Shown piece after piece: positions 7,863-16,401 of a stretch of 64,000 nt of DNA. The position numbers and the translations under genes are program-made. Numbering within the stretch: the first letter of the stretch is position 1; each line of letters starts with the position of its first letter. The notes under the pieces were generated by a model. It did no database searches and was not told where the DNA came from. It worked only from the letters and a program-made list of their open reading frames with translations. Source of the DNA: Fimenecus sp045543095 (GTDB lineage: Bacteria > Bacillota > Clostridia > Oscillospirales > Acutalibacteraceae); NCBI GenBank assembly GCA_045543095.1, contig JAZQMC010000001.1, positions 1 through 64,000 of the forward strand, read 5' to 3'.

Positions 7863-8665
7863 ATTTTTCCGTTGACCATATCAACAATCTTAAGACGACC
7901 TGTAGGACAAACTGCCGCACACTCGCCACAGTCATTACACTTATCATAATCAATAACCGCAAGATTATCAACAACTTTGATTGCATCGTGCTGACAAGTT
8001 TTTTCACACTTTTTACAGCCAATACAAGCATTCATACAATTTTTGCGTGCAACTGCTCCCTTTTCTTTGTTACTGCAAGCTACAGCAACTACAACATCCT
8101 CACCAACAAGAGAAATTACACCCTTTGGACAAGTTTTGACACATTTTCCGCAAGCAATACATTCTCTTGGGTCGATATGAGCAAGGTCATCAAAGACATA
8201 AATTGCACCAACAGGACATACAGCTGCACAGTCACCGCAACCGATACAGCCGTATTTGCACTGTGAAGGGCCGCCATAAAGCATTGACGCTGCTTCACAA
8301 GACTGAATTCCGTCATAAATCACATTATAATTTACCGCAGAGCAGTCACCACTACAGTTAACATAGGCTACCTTAGGCTTGTCAACCTTAACCGTAACGC
8401 CGAGAATTTCTGAAAGCTGACCGGCAACATCGGGACCGCCGGGAATACAAAGATTTGCCTCTGCCTTGCCCTCTGCCACTGCCTCGGCATAAGCGTCACA
8501 ACCTGCGTAACCGCAAGCACCACAGTTAGCACCGGGAAGGCACTCACGAACTGCTTTTACTTTTTCATTTTCGGGAACTGCAAAGAAATGAGAAGCCAAT
8601 GCAAGCATAATGCCTGCAATAAGACCAACCGCTGCCACTACAAGAAGAGCTGTTAAAATTTCCAT
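7859..8665 (-). CDS. rnfB: Electron transport complex subunit RnfB (ferredoxin-like)
   Basis: The iron-sulfur subunit that takes electrons from ferredoxin for the Rnf complex. The 268-residue protein has an N-terminal membrane helix (residues 1-25), the NCGACGYAGCDAYAEAV cluster near residue 47, then four CxxC-type ferredoxin motifs: YGCIGCGDCAAVCPVGAI, CIACGKCVKTCPKG, ACIGCKKCEKTCQ and CNDCGECAAVCPTG. This is richer than proteobacterial RsxB and typical of clostridial RnfB. It lies at the end of rnfCDGEAB, 15 bases after rnfA, with GGAGG upstream of its ATG. Confidence 0.96.
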   Translation of the reverse strand: MEILTALLVVAAVGLIAGIMLALASHFFAVPENEKVKAVRECLPGANCGACGYAGCDAYAEAVAEGKAEANLCIPGGPDVAGQLSEILGVTVKVDKPKVAYVNCSGDCSAVNYNVIYDGIQSCEAASMLYGGPSQCKYGCIGCGDCAAVCPVGAIYVFDDLAHIDPRECIACGKCVKTCPKGVISLVGEDVVVAVACSNKEKGAVARKNCMNACIGCKKCEKTCQHDAIKVVDNLAVIDYDKCNDCGECAAVCPTGRLKIVDMVNGKI

Positions 8666-8680
8666 AATTCACACTCCTCC

Positions 8681-9295
8681 TTATGCAAGTAAGTTTTCAA
8701 CGATTCCGGCAAAGCCGAAGAATGCCATTGAAATAAACGATGCAGCTACAAGTGTTACAGGAAGTCCTTTGAAACTCTCAGGAACATCACTCTCTTCAAT
8801 GCGTGAACGCATACCTGAGAAGAGCACCATTGCAAGAAGGAATCCAAGACCACAACCGAGTGAACTTACAATTGAGAAAAGGAACGCGTTAGGTTCTGTT
8901 ACACCGTAGTCTGTAATATTGTTGATTGTTACGCCGAGAACTGCACAGTTTGTTGTGATAAGCGGAAGGTAAACACCAAGGCTCTTATGAAGTGCAGGGA
9001 TATATTTCTTTAAGAAAATTTCAATAAACTGAACAAGTGCCGCAATAACAAGAATGAATACGATAGTCTGCATATAGCCCATATTAAGAGGCTCAAGAAT
9101 GTAGGCTTGAATCGGCCATGTTACTGCAGTTGCAACAAGCATAACAAAGATAACTGAAAGGCCCATACCAACTGACTGATTAACTTTCTTTGAAACGCCA
9201 AGGAATGGGCAGATACCTAAGAATCTGCTTAAAACATAGTTGTCAACAAGTACAGAGGACATAATAATGATGATTAAGGTTTTTACCATTTCCAT
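8681..9295 (-). CDS. rnfA: Electron transport complex subunit RnfA
   Basis: An integral membrane subunit with six helices, 204 residues, part of the ion-conducting core of Rnf together with RnfE. N-terminal SSVLVDNYVLSRFLGICPFLGVSKK and central PLITTNCAVLGVTIN are hallmark segments; each carries one of the Cys residues that hold the membrane-embedded iron-sulfur cluster between RnfA and RnfE. The start codon is immediately adjacent to the rnfE stop. Confidence 0.96.
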   Translation of the reverse strand: MEMVKTLIIIIMSSVLVDNYVLSRFLGICPFLGVSKKVNQSVGMGLSVIFVMLVATAVTWPIQAYILEPLNMGYMQTIVFILVIAALVQFIEIFLKKYIPALHKSLGVYLPLITTNCAVLGVTINNITDYGVTEPNAFLFSIVSSLGCGLGFLLAMVLFSGMRSRIEESDVPESFKGLPVTLVAASFISMAFFGFAGIVENLLA

Positions 9296-9988
9296 TTATT
9301 TGCCCTCCTTTTCTGTTGAACATCCACCGTGACAGCTTGATGCTGACGGACATCCTGCACAAGAGAATTCTTTTTTCTTGATGAGCTTACCCTTTGTAAT
9401 CTTATTAACTATGGCAATGAGAAGACCATAAACCATAAGACCGCCGGGAGCTTTTGCAAGAACGCTGATTGTTAAACCGTTTTCTACAAGGAACGGAATT
9501 TCGTTGCCTGCAAATGAACCTGCACCGATAACTTCACGGATTGTTGACATTGCGAGAAGTGCAATTGTGAAGCCGATACCCATTCCTATACCATCAAGTG
9601 CTGACTTGCCGATTGAGTTTTTACCAGCAAACATTTCTGCACGACCTAAGATAATACAGTTAACAGTAATGAGTGCCAAGTAAACGCCCAAGGTTTCGTA
9701 TAAATCAGGAATAAACGCTTGAATAAGCATTTGAACTATTGTAACGAAGCCTGCAATAACAACTATGTAGCAAGGAATTCGTACTGTTTCGGGAATGAAT
9801 TTGCGAAGTGCTGAAATAACAATATTTGAGCAGATTAAAACTGCCATTGTTGCAAGGCCCATACCGAATGCCCCGTCAACCGTTGTTGTGGTTGCAAGTG
9901 TGGGGCAAGTACCGAGAATAAGAACAAAAACGGGATTTTCACGGAGAAGACCTTTTAAGAGAATTGACATATTGTTTTCTTTACTCAT
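9296..9988 (-). CDS. rnfE: Electron transport complex subunit RnfE, with Cys-rich C-terminal tail
   Basis: The second core membrane subunit, paralogous to RnfA, with six helices. Conserved Cys-containing segments are VLILGTCPTLATTTTVDGAF and YLALITVNCIILGRAE. I start at ATG 9988, which has AAGGAG ten bases upstream within rnfG; a TTG at 9994 is less likely. After the last helix the protein ends with a tail holding four Cys in about 12 residues (CAGC, then SSCHGGC), which could bind a further metal or cluster on the cytoplasmic side. Similar tails are, as far as I recall, present in some clostridial RnfE proteins but absent from proteobacterial RsxE. Confidence 0.95.
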   Translation of the reverse strand: MSKENNMSILLKGLLRENPVFVLILGTCPTLATTTTVDGAFGMGLATMAVLICSNIVISALRKFIPETVRIPCYIVVIAGFVTIVQMLIQAFIPDLYETLGVYLALITVNCIILGRAEMFAGKNSIGKSALDGIGMGIGFTIALLAMSTIREVIGAGSFAGNEIPFLVENGLTISVLAKAPGGLMVYGLLIAIVNKITKGKLIKKKEFSCAGCPSASSCHGGCSTEKEGK

Positions 9989-9990
9989 AA

Positions 9991-11172
9991 TCAAGCCACT
10001 CCTTCCATAATTTTAACTGCTTCAATCGCTTTACCAACACCGGTCTTATAACCATTTGTTGTGATTGTAGCACCGCTGATTGCGTCGATGTCTTTATAGT
10101 TTGTTTCGTCCTTACCGTTGAACTGTGAATAGAAGTCTTTATTTGCACAAGCAGAACCGATGTTGTCAGTTTCGCTCTGTGCTGTTGTTACACAGTTGAT
10201 TATTTTTGCATCTGCAGTAAGAGCAATCTTAATGTAGATATATTCGCCTGATGGATTATAGTAATGGTCACCGTTGATACCGAAACCTGCTGCGTGGATT
10301 TCAAGAACATAATTGCCACTCTTGGTCTTATATGCTTTATCAACGTGAGATGGCATATCAGCATATTTTGTAAGGTCGATTTCTTCCATTGAAGACTCCG
10401 CCATAATCTTTGCTGCAGACTCAACATTAGCCTTAACCTCGTCTGCAACCTCTGAAACTACTGTACCGTTAGCATCAACACCAACAAACACAGCTTCTTC
10501 ACCGGAACCAACTACATAAACTGAACCTGCACCGTTATCTGCAGTATAAACTGCTGAAACTCCCTCAAGAACTTCACAGATAAATACTTCTGTGAACTTG
10601 TCGCCTGCAGGAAGTGCAGTTGCAAGATTGTCTGCAAGAATTTCTTCTTCTGTACGAATATCAACACTTGCACCACCGAGAATTGCAGCAGAATTGATAG
10701 CATCCTTAACTGCATCTCTGTATGCACCTGTTGTCATTGTTGCACCTGAAACAGTTGCAAGTGCTTCAATAGTTTCGGCTGTTGCACCCTTTGTTGTTTC
10801 ACCAAAGGTTTTTTCTACGCCGAGAGTTTCGTTACTTGAAAGGCAAACTGCACCTGTTACCGTACCGCTTGCGTCAACACCGCACATGATAATCATATCG
10901 GGGCCGTAACCTGTTGCGGTAACCTTGAACACGCCACCGCCGTTTGAAGCTGAATATGCTTCAAGAACTGATGCGGGGAAAGTGTATTGGGTCATATCAA
11001 CTGCAGTGAAGTCGCCACCCTCAGGCATTACTACGAGTAATGCTTCGTTAGCGGCTGCACCTGCATTTTTTTCAATAATGGGAGCTGTGACTGAGTTTGT
11101 TACCGCAAGAAGTGCCGCAACAACCGCACAGATAACTGTAAGGGAAATGATGCTCTTTAAATGTTTTTTCAT
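9991..11172 (-). CDS. rnfG: Electron transport complex subunit RnfG with duplicated FMN-binding domains
   Basis: RnfG carries covalent FMN on a Thr and passes electrons outside the membrane. Typical RnfG has about 200 residues; this one has 393. After one N-terminal membrane helix (about residues 8-26), a first FMN-binding domain ends in TVSGATMTTGAYRDAV (flavinylation Thr145), and a second ends in AISGATITTNGYKTGV (Thr369). A middle stretch around residues 190-260 looks like the start of another such domain without its SGAT end. So two covalent FMN groups are likely on one subunit, added by the nearby ApbE. The gene overlaps rnfD by four bases. Confidence 0.92.
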   Translation of the reverse strand: MKKHLKSIISLTVICAVVAALLAVTNSVTAPIIEKNAGAAANEALLVVMPEGGDFTAVDMTQYTFPASVLEAYSASNGGGVFKVTATGYGPDMIIMCGVDASGTVTGAVCLSSNETLGVEKTFGETTKGATAETIEALATVSGATMTTGAYRDAVKDAINSAAILGGASVDIRTEEEILADNLATALPAGDKFTEVFICEVLEGVSAVYTADNGAGSVYVVGSGEEAVFVGVDANGTVVSEVADEVKANVESAAKIMAESSMEEIDLTKYADMPSHVDKAYKTKSGNYVLEIHAAGFGINGDHYYNPSGEYIYIKIALTADAKIINCVTTAQSETDNIGSACANKDFYSQFNGKDETNYKDIDAISGATITTNGYKTGVGKAIEAVKIMEGVA

Positions 11173-12095
11173 TTCTTTGCACCTCCGAACAGTTTACGGG
11201 TGCATTTGGCATCAATGAAGGGATTTACAATATTCATAAGAAGAATTGCAAATGAAACGCCTTCAGGATATGCACCGAAGAAGCGGATAAGCACGGTAAT
11301 AACACCTGCACCGATACCGAAGATAATTTTACCCTTGGCATTTGAAGGTGATGTAACATAATCAGTTGCCATAAAGAATGCACCGATTAAAAGACCACCT
11401 GAAAGTGTCCAAGCAAGAGCCATTTCAAAATTACCGCCCTCAAGCAAAAGAGTAAAGAGAAAGGCTGTACCGATGAATGCCACAGGAATATGCCAGCTGA
11501 TTACTCTGCGAACAAGCAAGTAAATTCCGCCGATGATGAGTGCCAATGCACAAGTTTCACCGATAGCACCGCCGTTTTTACCGAGTAAAAGGTCAACAAG
11601 GTTTGGTAATACATCATTATCAAGGTCTGTAAGAGGTGTAGCACCCGAAACAGAATCCATACCTGCGGGGAAAACTGCCGATGTCATTGAACCGAAAGCC
11701 AGAAGCATAAACACACGTGCTGTGATTGCGGGGTTCACAATGTTTTTACCAAGTCCGCCAAATACACATTTTACAATAATAATAGCAAACGCAGAGCCGA
11801 CTGCTGCCTGCCAAAGCGGAATATTTGCAGGAAGATTGAGAGCTAAAAGAAGACCTGTTACAACAGAGCTCAAATCACTTACTGTCTGTTCCTTTTTAAC
11901 GATAATGTTGAAAAGGAGTTCACACGCAACTGCTGAAATAACACAAGTTGCAACTACGAACAATGCGTTAATTCCAAAAAGCACAATACCTGCTATTGTT
12001 GCGGGAAGAAGAGCAATAATAACATCAAGCATTATTCCCTGAGTGGTTTTCTTACCGTGAATATGAGGAGATACTGAAACATGAAGTTTTTCCAT
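11169..12095 (-). CDS. rnfD: Electron transport complex subunit RnfD
   Basis: A membrane subunit with about nine to ten helices, 308 residues, related to NqrB. It carries a covalent FMN at Thr153 within SVSGATPLTDL. Other family marks are SPHIHGKKTTQGIMLDVIIAL near the N-terminus, FGGLGKNIVNPAITARVFML and the late FMATDYVTSPSNAKGK. It overlaps rnfC by one base and rnfG by four, in line with coupled translation of the complex. Confidence 0.96.
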   Translation of the reverse strand: MEKLHVSVSPHIHGKKTTQGIMLDVIIALLPATIAGIVLFGINALFVVATCVISAVACELLFNIIVKKEQTVSDLSSVVTGLLLALNLPANIPLWQAAVGSAFAIIIVKCVFGGLGKNIVNPAITARVFMLLAFGSMTSAVFPAGMDSVSGATPLTDLDNDVLPNLVDLLLGKNGGAIGETCALALIIGGIYLLVRRVISWHIPVAFIGTAFLFTLLLEGGNFEMALAWTLSGGLLIGAFFMATDYVTSPSNAKGKIIFGIGAGVITVLIRFFGAYPEGVSFAILLMNIVNPFIDAKCTRKLFGGAKK

Positions 12096-13402
12096 TATTT
12101 ATTGCCCTCCTTTGCCTTATATTCTTTAAGTGCACGCTTTGCAAGTTTATTTGTCTGAACAAGAGGACGATTTGCAGGACAACCGAATGAACAACATCCG
12201 CATTCCATACAAAAACCAAGGCCTGCTTTTTCAACCATTTCCATATCGCCTGTTTTATATCCCTTTACAACCGCAGGAACATTGATGCCGAACGGACAAT
12301 TGTTGATACAAGCACCGCAACGGATACAAGCAGTGGTTTTAGGCATTTTTACTTCCTTTTTGTTGAAAGCGATAATCGCATTTGTCTGTTTAAGTACGGG
12401 AACCTGAAGATTAGGAACCGTAACTCCCATCATAGGACCGCCATAAACAACTTTTTCAGGGTCACAATTAAAACCGCCGCAGAAGTCAAACACATCACTC
12501 AAAGCAGTTCCCACGGGAACAATTACGTTCTTCGGTTCCTTTACTGCACCACCGTCAACAGTAATAATTCTCTCAACAAGTGGCATACCTGTTTTAAGAT
12601 ATGAACCGATAAACGCCATCGTTGATGAGTTGCACACAATACAACCTATGTCCACAGGGAGTTTGCCGGCTTCAATCTTTTTACCTGTTGTATGGTAAAC
12701 AAGCACCTCTTCGCTGCCCTGAGGATATTTTGACGGAAGAATTGCAACCTTGACCTTACTGTTTTTTGACGCAATTTCGTTCATTTTTGCAATTGCCTCG
12801 GGTTTATTTTTTTCTATACCGATGACAATTTTTGAAAAATTGAAATACTTATCAAGAGTTTCAACAGCAAGAGCAATATATTCTGCTTTTTCAATCATTG
12901 TAAGAGAGTCACTGGTTATGTAGGGTTCACATTCGGCACCGTTAATAACGAAAGTATCAACTTCCTTTTCAGTTGCAAGTTTTACATAGGTTGGAAAACC
13001 TGCACCGCCAAGACCCACTGCACCACTTTTCTTAACTGCCTCAATTAAATCTTCCTTACTGTTGATTTCGGGAGGAGCGATAGATGAATCAGGAGTCATT
13101 GCACCGTCAGATTCAATTATAATTGCAGGAACCTTGTTACCGTTTGATATAACAACATCCTCAATCTTTTTAATAGTTCCCGAAACACTTGAATGTACGG
13201 GAGAAGATATAAATCCATTTTGTTCAGCTATTAAAGTTCCCACATCTACATGGTCGCCAACTTTAACAACGGGAATGGCGGGCTTACCGATATGCATAAC
13301 TGTGGGCAGAGTAACTGTTTTAACATCAGTCATTCTGACAGCCGACATATTAGCCGTATTTTTTCTGTGTGGTACGTTAATACCGCGAATAGAAAAAGCC
13401 AT
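12095..13402 (-). CDS. rnfC: Electron transport complex subunit RnfC (NADH-binding)
   Basis: The peripheral subunit that exchanges electrons with NAD(H), related to NuoF. The 435-residue protein has an N-terminal biotinyl/lipoyl-like barrel (VGDHVDVGTLIAEQNGFISS), the glycine-rich nucleotide/FMN site VGLGGAGFPTYVKLA, NGAECEPYITSD, an SLBB-like segment, and two C-terminal 4Fe-4S motifs, CIRCGACINNCPFG and CMECGCCSFGCPANRP. It is the first gene of the operon and is preceded by a near-perfect promoter at 13482-13510. AAAGG precedes the ATG. Confidence 0.96.
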   Translation of the reverse strand: MAFSIRGINVPHRKNTANMSAVRMTDVKTVTLPTVMHIGKPAIPVVKVGDHVDVGTLIAEQNGFISSPVHSSVSGTIKKIEDVVISNGNKVPAIIIESDGAMTPDSSIAPPEINSKEDLIEAVKKSGAVGLGGAGFPTYVKLATEKEVDTFVINGAECEPYITSDSLTMIEKAEYIALAVETLDKYFNFSKIVIGIEKNKPEAIAKMNEIASKNSKVKVAILPSKYPQGSEEVLVYHTTGKKIEAGKLPVDIGCIVCNSSTMAFIGSYLKTGMPLVERIITVDGGAVKEPKNVIVPVGTALSDVFDFCGGFNCDPEKVVYGGPMMGVTVPNLQVPVLKQTNAIIAFNKKEVKMPKTTACIRCGACINNCPFGINVPAVVKGYKTGDMEMVEKAGLGFCMECGCCSFGCPANRPLVQTNKLAKRALKEYKAKEGNK

Positions 13403-13481
13403 TGACTATTGACCTACCTTTCTAAAATCCGTATCATAAACGGAAACACACTTCCGCATAATACATAAAATATCAATTTAT

Positions 13482-13510
13482 ATTATATATCCAAGGCCGT
13501 AATATGTCAA
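13482..13510 (-). promoter_or_regulatory. Promoter of the rnf operon
   Basis: On the minus strand TTGACA (13510-13505) and TATAAT (13487-13482) are spaced by 17 bases, a full consensus vegetative promoter. The roughly 75-base leader contains a small CGGAA/TTCCG hairpin at 13441-13456. Confidence 0.88.
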
Positions 13511-13587
13511 CGAAATAGGTGAATTCTTTTATTGGGAAAACTGTCAAAATTTAGTCTTTCTTTTTGTTAAAATCGTTCTTTTCATTG

Positions 13588-13616
13588 TTGACTTTATAAT
13601 ATCAAAGGAGTATCAT
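13588..13616 (+). promoter_or_regulatory. Promoter of the mrp operon
   Basis: TTGACT (13588-13593) and TATCAT (13611-13616) with a 17-base spacer, upstream of the mrpE start at 13670. The rnf and mrp promoters are only about 80 bases apart and point away from each other. Confidence 0.6.
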
Positions 13617-13669
13617 AAACTCACTAGTGTATATACAAATTATAAGAGAGTCCGAGGTGGTTCTTTTTT

Positions 13670-14143
13670 ATGATAATTTTACTTTTTCTTTTATGGATTT
13701 TGCTTAACGGCAGGTTTACCGCTGACGCAGGTATGCTTCAGATAGTAATTGTAGGAGTTATAGTGGCAGGTTTTGCCTATTGGTTTGCTCACAAGGCGTT
13801 AGGATATACTCTCAAAGCAGAAGTTCGCATGCTCAAAAAAACACCTATTCTTGCAGCTTATCTTGGTTTGCTTATTAAAGAAATCATTGTGGCAAATTTT
13901 CAAATGATTAAAATCGTAACCAGCAAAAAAGCAGAAATTCATCCGGTAATGATAAAAATAAGAATTCCTTTAAAAACACGCTTTGCAAGGGTGTTGCTCG
14001 CAAACTCAATCACCCTCACCCCCGGTACAATCACAGCAGAACTTGAAGGTGACCAGTTTACAATTCACTGTGTTGACACAGCCTTTGCAGAGGGTATGGA
14101 AAACAGTTCATTTGTAAAATTGCTTGAAAGGTTGGAAAAATAA
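13670..14143 (+). CDS. mrpE: Na+/H+ antiporter subunit MrpE
   Basis: A 157-residue membrane protein of the MnhE/MrpE family (PF01899): about three N-terminal helices, then a cytoplasmic domain with FARVLLANSITLTPGTITAEL and a C-terminal GMENSSFVKLLERLE. It is a small structural subunit of Mrp complexes, equivalent to MbhA of membrane-bound hydrogenases. GAGGTGG lies nine bases before the ATG. It opens a run of genes in the order E, F, G, MbhD, MbhE-B, C, D. Confidence 0.93.
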   Translation: MIILLFLLWILLNGRFTADAGMLQIVIVGVIVAGFAYWFAHKALGYTLKAEVRMLKKTPILAAYLGLLIKEIIVANFQMIKIVTSKKAEIHPVMIKIRIPLKTRFARVLLANSITLTPGTITAELEGDQFTIHCVDTAFAEGMENSSFVKLLERLEK

Positions 14144-14144
14144 T

Positions 14145-14441
14145 ATGATTGAACAGGCTTATTCATATTTATATATTGCGGTTTGCATTTGTCTTGGAAT
14201 TGCGATTATTATTACTCTTATCCGTTCAATTACCGCAAAAACCATTATCGGCAGATTTATTGGTATAAATATGCTCACAACAATTGTACTTATTGTAATC
14301 TGCGTTCTTACTCTTTTATTTAAAGAGGCCTATTTACCAGATATTGCACTTATCTATACACTTTTAAGCTGTATTGCAGTAATTCTTTTAAGTAAAATTT
14401 ATGTTAACCTCTTCAAAAAGAACAAAGGGGGTAAAAAGTAA
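14145..14441 (+). CDS. mrpF: Na+/H+ antiporter subunit MrpF
   Basis: A 98-residue, three-helix protein of the MrpF/PhaF family. RSITAKTIIGRFIGINMLTT is the family's conserved stretch and an Asp lies in the third helix region (PDIALIYTLLSCIAVILLSK). I use the ATG at 14145, one base after the mrpE stop; a TTG at 14124 would overlap mrpE. The stop overlaps the mrpG start (TAATG). Confidence 0.92.
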   Translation: MIEQAYSYLYIAVCICLGIAIIITLIRSITAKTIIGRFIGINMLTTIVLIVICVLTLLFKEAYLPDIALIYTLLSCIAVILLSKIYVNLFKKNKGGKK

Positions 14442-14809
14442 TGCTTGAATGGATTCGTTTTGGCATTGTAGCCACACTTTTTGCTGCAGGTCTTATCGTT
14501 CTTTTTATCTCAATTTTCGGCACATTCCGTTTTGACTATTCGCTTAATCGTATGCACTCATCAGCTATGTGCGATACACTTGTACTTATGCTTTTTATTG
14601 CGGCTTGCGTAATTGCTTCGGGTGTAAATGTAGTGTCCGGCAAATTCCTTTTGCTTTTACTTATTATGTGGTGCACTAGTCCGGTAGTGTCACATATATT
14701 TGTAAAAACCAAATATCTTACCGACGAAGCACTTTGTGAACACTGTGAAGTCCGTATTGATGACGCAGAACTTCACGAAAACGAGATTAAAAGGGAGGAA
14801 GAAAAATAA
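14441..14809 (+). CDS. mrpG: Na+/H+ antiporter subunit MrpG
   Basis: A 122-residue, three-helix protein of the MnhG/PhaG family: FGTFRFDYSLNRMHSSAMCD corresponds to the conserved GxxR-lxDxytRlHaa motif, and LLLLIMWCTSPVVSHIFVKT to the third helix. It overlaps both neighbours by one base (TAATG), so translation is coupled. Confidence 0.92.
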   Translation: MLEWIRFGIVATLFAAGLIVLFISIFGTFRFDYSLNRMHSSAMCDTLVLMLFIAACVIASGVNVVSGKFLLLLLIMWCTSPVVSHIFVKTKYLTDEALCEHCEVRIDDAELHENEIKREEEK

Positions 14810-15120
14810 TGGAAGACATTATCACCATATTTCGCGTTCTTCTTCTTATTTCGCTTATAATTTGTGCAATTGCCACTGCTCTTTCAAAAAGAGTTATGAC
14901 CGCTGTTATCGTTTTTACATCTTACAGTATTGTTATGGCAGTTGTTTGGCTTTTGCTTCGCTCGCCCGACCTTGCTATTACCGAAGCAGCCGTCGGTGCA
15001 GGCGTTAACGGTGTGCTTTTCTTTTTAACACTTCGGAAACTTCATCTTATTGATAAAGATTTTAAAGATGACGAAACCGCAAAAAATACTGCGGAGGTGA
15101 ATGAAAATGAAGAAATCTGA
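14809..15120 (+). CDS. DUF4040/MbhD-type subunit (MrpA C-terminal domain as a separate protein)
   Basis: A 103-residue, three-helix protein with LLLRSPDLAITEAAVGAGVN, the motif of the MbhD/DUF4040 domain that in many MrpA proteins is fused C-terminally. In archaeal membrane-bound hydrogenases it is the separate subunit MbhD. Here too it stands alone between mrpG and the MbhE-MrpB fusion. It overlaps the next gene by 14 bases. Confidence 0.88.
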   Translation: MEDIITIFRVLLLISLIICAIATALSKRVMTAVIVFTSYSIVMAVVWLLLRSPDLAITEAAVGAGVNGVLFFLTLRKLHLIDKDFKDDETAKNTAEVNENEEI

Positions 15121-16027
15121 TTTCACCAAAAACTTTAAGCAATGGTATAACGGGGAAATTAGTCTTGATGAAAAAATTTCGGAGCCAATCGAAAAAATTC
15201 CCGTTAAGCATATACCTGATGAACCGCATCATATAAGAAAAACAATAAGAATATCCCCTAAACTTCAGAATGAAGAAATTAAAATCACAAAAACAGGATA
15301 CCGTTTTTTCTCGATTATATTCTGTATTGTAATATGTGCGGTGCTTATAGGTACTGTTAACTTTTTACCCGGATTTGCCGACGAAAACGCTCCTACCGCC
15401 AACGAGGTTTATGAGCATTATGTGGGTGAAGGCAGGGACGAAACCGGTGCAGTAAACACCGTTGCGGGTATGATACTTGATTATCGTGCATTTGATACTC
15501 TTGGTGAATCATTTGTTCTTTTTACCGCTACCTGTGCGGTGCTTCTGCTTCTTGAAAAGGCAAAAAATGCCCCCATAAAGAAAAGAGAAACATTTACATT
15601 TTCAAACGACCCGATTGTATGCCTTGTTGTGAAAATCCTTGTACCTATTATCATCGTTTTTGGTATTTACGTACTCTTTAACGGTCATCTTTCCCCAGGT
15701 GGTGGATTCTCTGGAGGTGCAATTCTCGGTACGGGCTTCATTCTTTTCGCAATGGCCTTTGGTGAAGATGTTGCCACAAGAATTATCTCTGCCAAAGCAG
15801 TTAAAGTGATAACAATCTGTTCACTTTCTTTCTATTGTCTTTCAAAAAGTTATTCTTTCTTTACAGGTAACGAATTCAATGGAGTTCACTCAATTATAGG
15901 TCCCGGTACACCCGGCGATTTCCTCTCGGGCGGGCTTATTCTGCCTTTAAACCTTGCCGTTGGATTTGTTGTTTGTTGTACAATGTACAGCTTTTATATG
16001 ATTTTCAAAAGGGGGCGTCTTGATTGA
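15107..16027 (+). CDS. mrpB: Fusion of MbhE-like and MrpB domains
   Basis: A 306-residue protein. Residues 1-65 are charged and soluble. A helix near residues 67-85 is followed by an MbhE-type region (ENAPTANEVYEHYVGEGRDE, then TGAVNTVAGMILDYRAFDTL and GESFVLFTATCAVLLLLE). From about residue 165 comes an MnhB/MrpB domain: LVVKILVPIIIVFGIYVLFN, GHLSPGGGFSGGAILGTGFI and the C-terminal GDFLSGGLILPLNLAVG. In Mbh clusters these are separate subunits E and F. I start at ATG 15107 because GGAGG lies nine bases upstream; the ATG at 15101 is too close to it. It overlaps mrpC by four bases. Confidence 0.88.
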   Translation: MKKSDFTKNFKQWYNGEISLDEKISEPIEKIPVKHIPDEPHHIRKTIRISPKLQNEEIKITKTGYRFFSIIFCIVICAVLIGTVNFLPGFADENAPTANEVYEHYVGEGRDETGAVNTVAGMILDYRAFDTLGESFVLFTATCAVLLLLEKAKNAPIKKRETFTFSNDPIVCLVVKILVPIIIVFGIYVLFNGHLSPGGGFSGGAILGTGFILFAMAFGEDVATRIISAKAVKVITICSLSFYCLSKSYSFFTGNEFNGVHSIIGPGTPGDFLSGGLILPLNLAVGFVVCCTMYSFYMIFKRGRLD

Positions 16028-16401
16028 ACTTTCTGATTAACTATGAAGAAGTTACCTCGATGATTCTCTTTGCAATCGGTTTTACAATGCTTGTTTTTTC
16101 AAAGAACATAATGAAGAAAATTCTCGGTCTTAACATTATGGACACGGGCGTATATCTTTTCCTTGCCTCAATGGGTTATATTGAAAACAAACTCACCCCC
16201 ATTGTTCCCTCTACGGGCGATGTAAATGCACTTGACTATATTAACCCTATACCTGCAGGTCTTGTTCTTACAGGTATTGTTGTATCGGTAAGTTTTTCAG
16301 CCCTTATGCTTGCTTTAACCGTGCGTCTTTACAAAAAATACCGCACCTTAAATCTTGACGAGATTTATGAAAAATGCAGTAAGGAGGATGAAGACGAATA
16401 A
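16024..16401 (+). CDS. mrpC: Na+/H+ antiporter subunit MrpC (NuoK-like)
   Basis: A 125-residue, three-helix protein related to NuoK. FTMLVFSKNIMKKILGLNIMDTGVYLFLAS holds the first conserved region (split here over 30 residues of a helix pair), and GLVLTGIVVSVSFSALMLAL is the third helix. The start is TTG at 16024, supported by a GGGGG ribosome site eight bases upstream and by overlap with the mrpB stop; no ATG fits. It overlaps the next gene by one base. Confidence 0.9.
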   Translation: MNFLINYEEVTSMILFAIGFTMLVFSKNIMKKILGLNIMDTGVYLFLASMGYIENKLTPIVPSTGDVNALDYINPIPAGLVLTGIVVSVSFSALMLALTVRLYKKYRTLNLDEIYEKCSKEDEDE

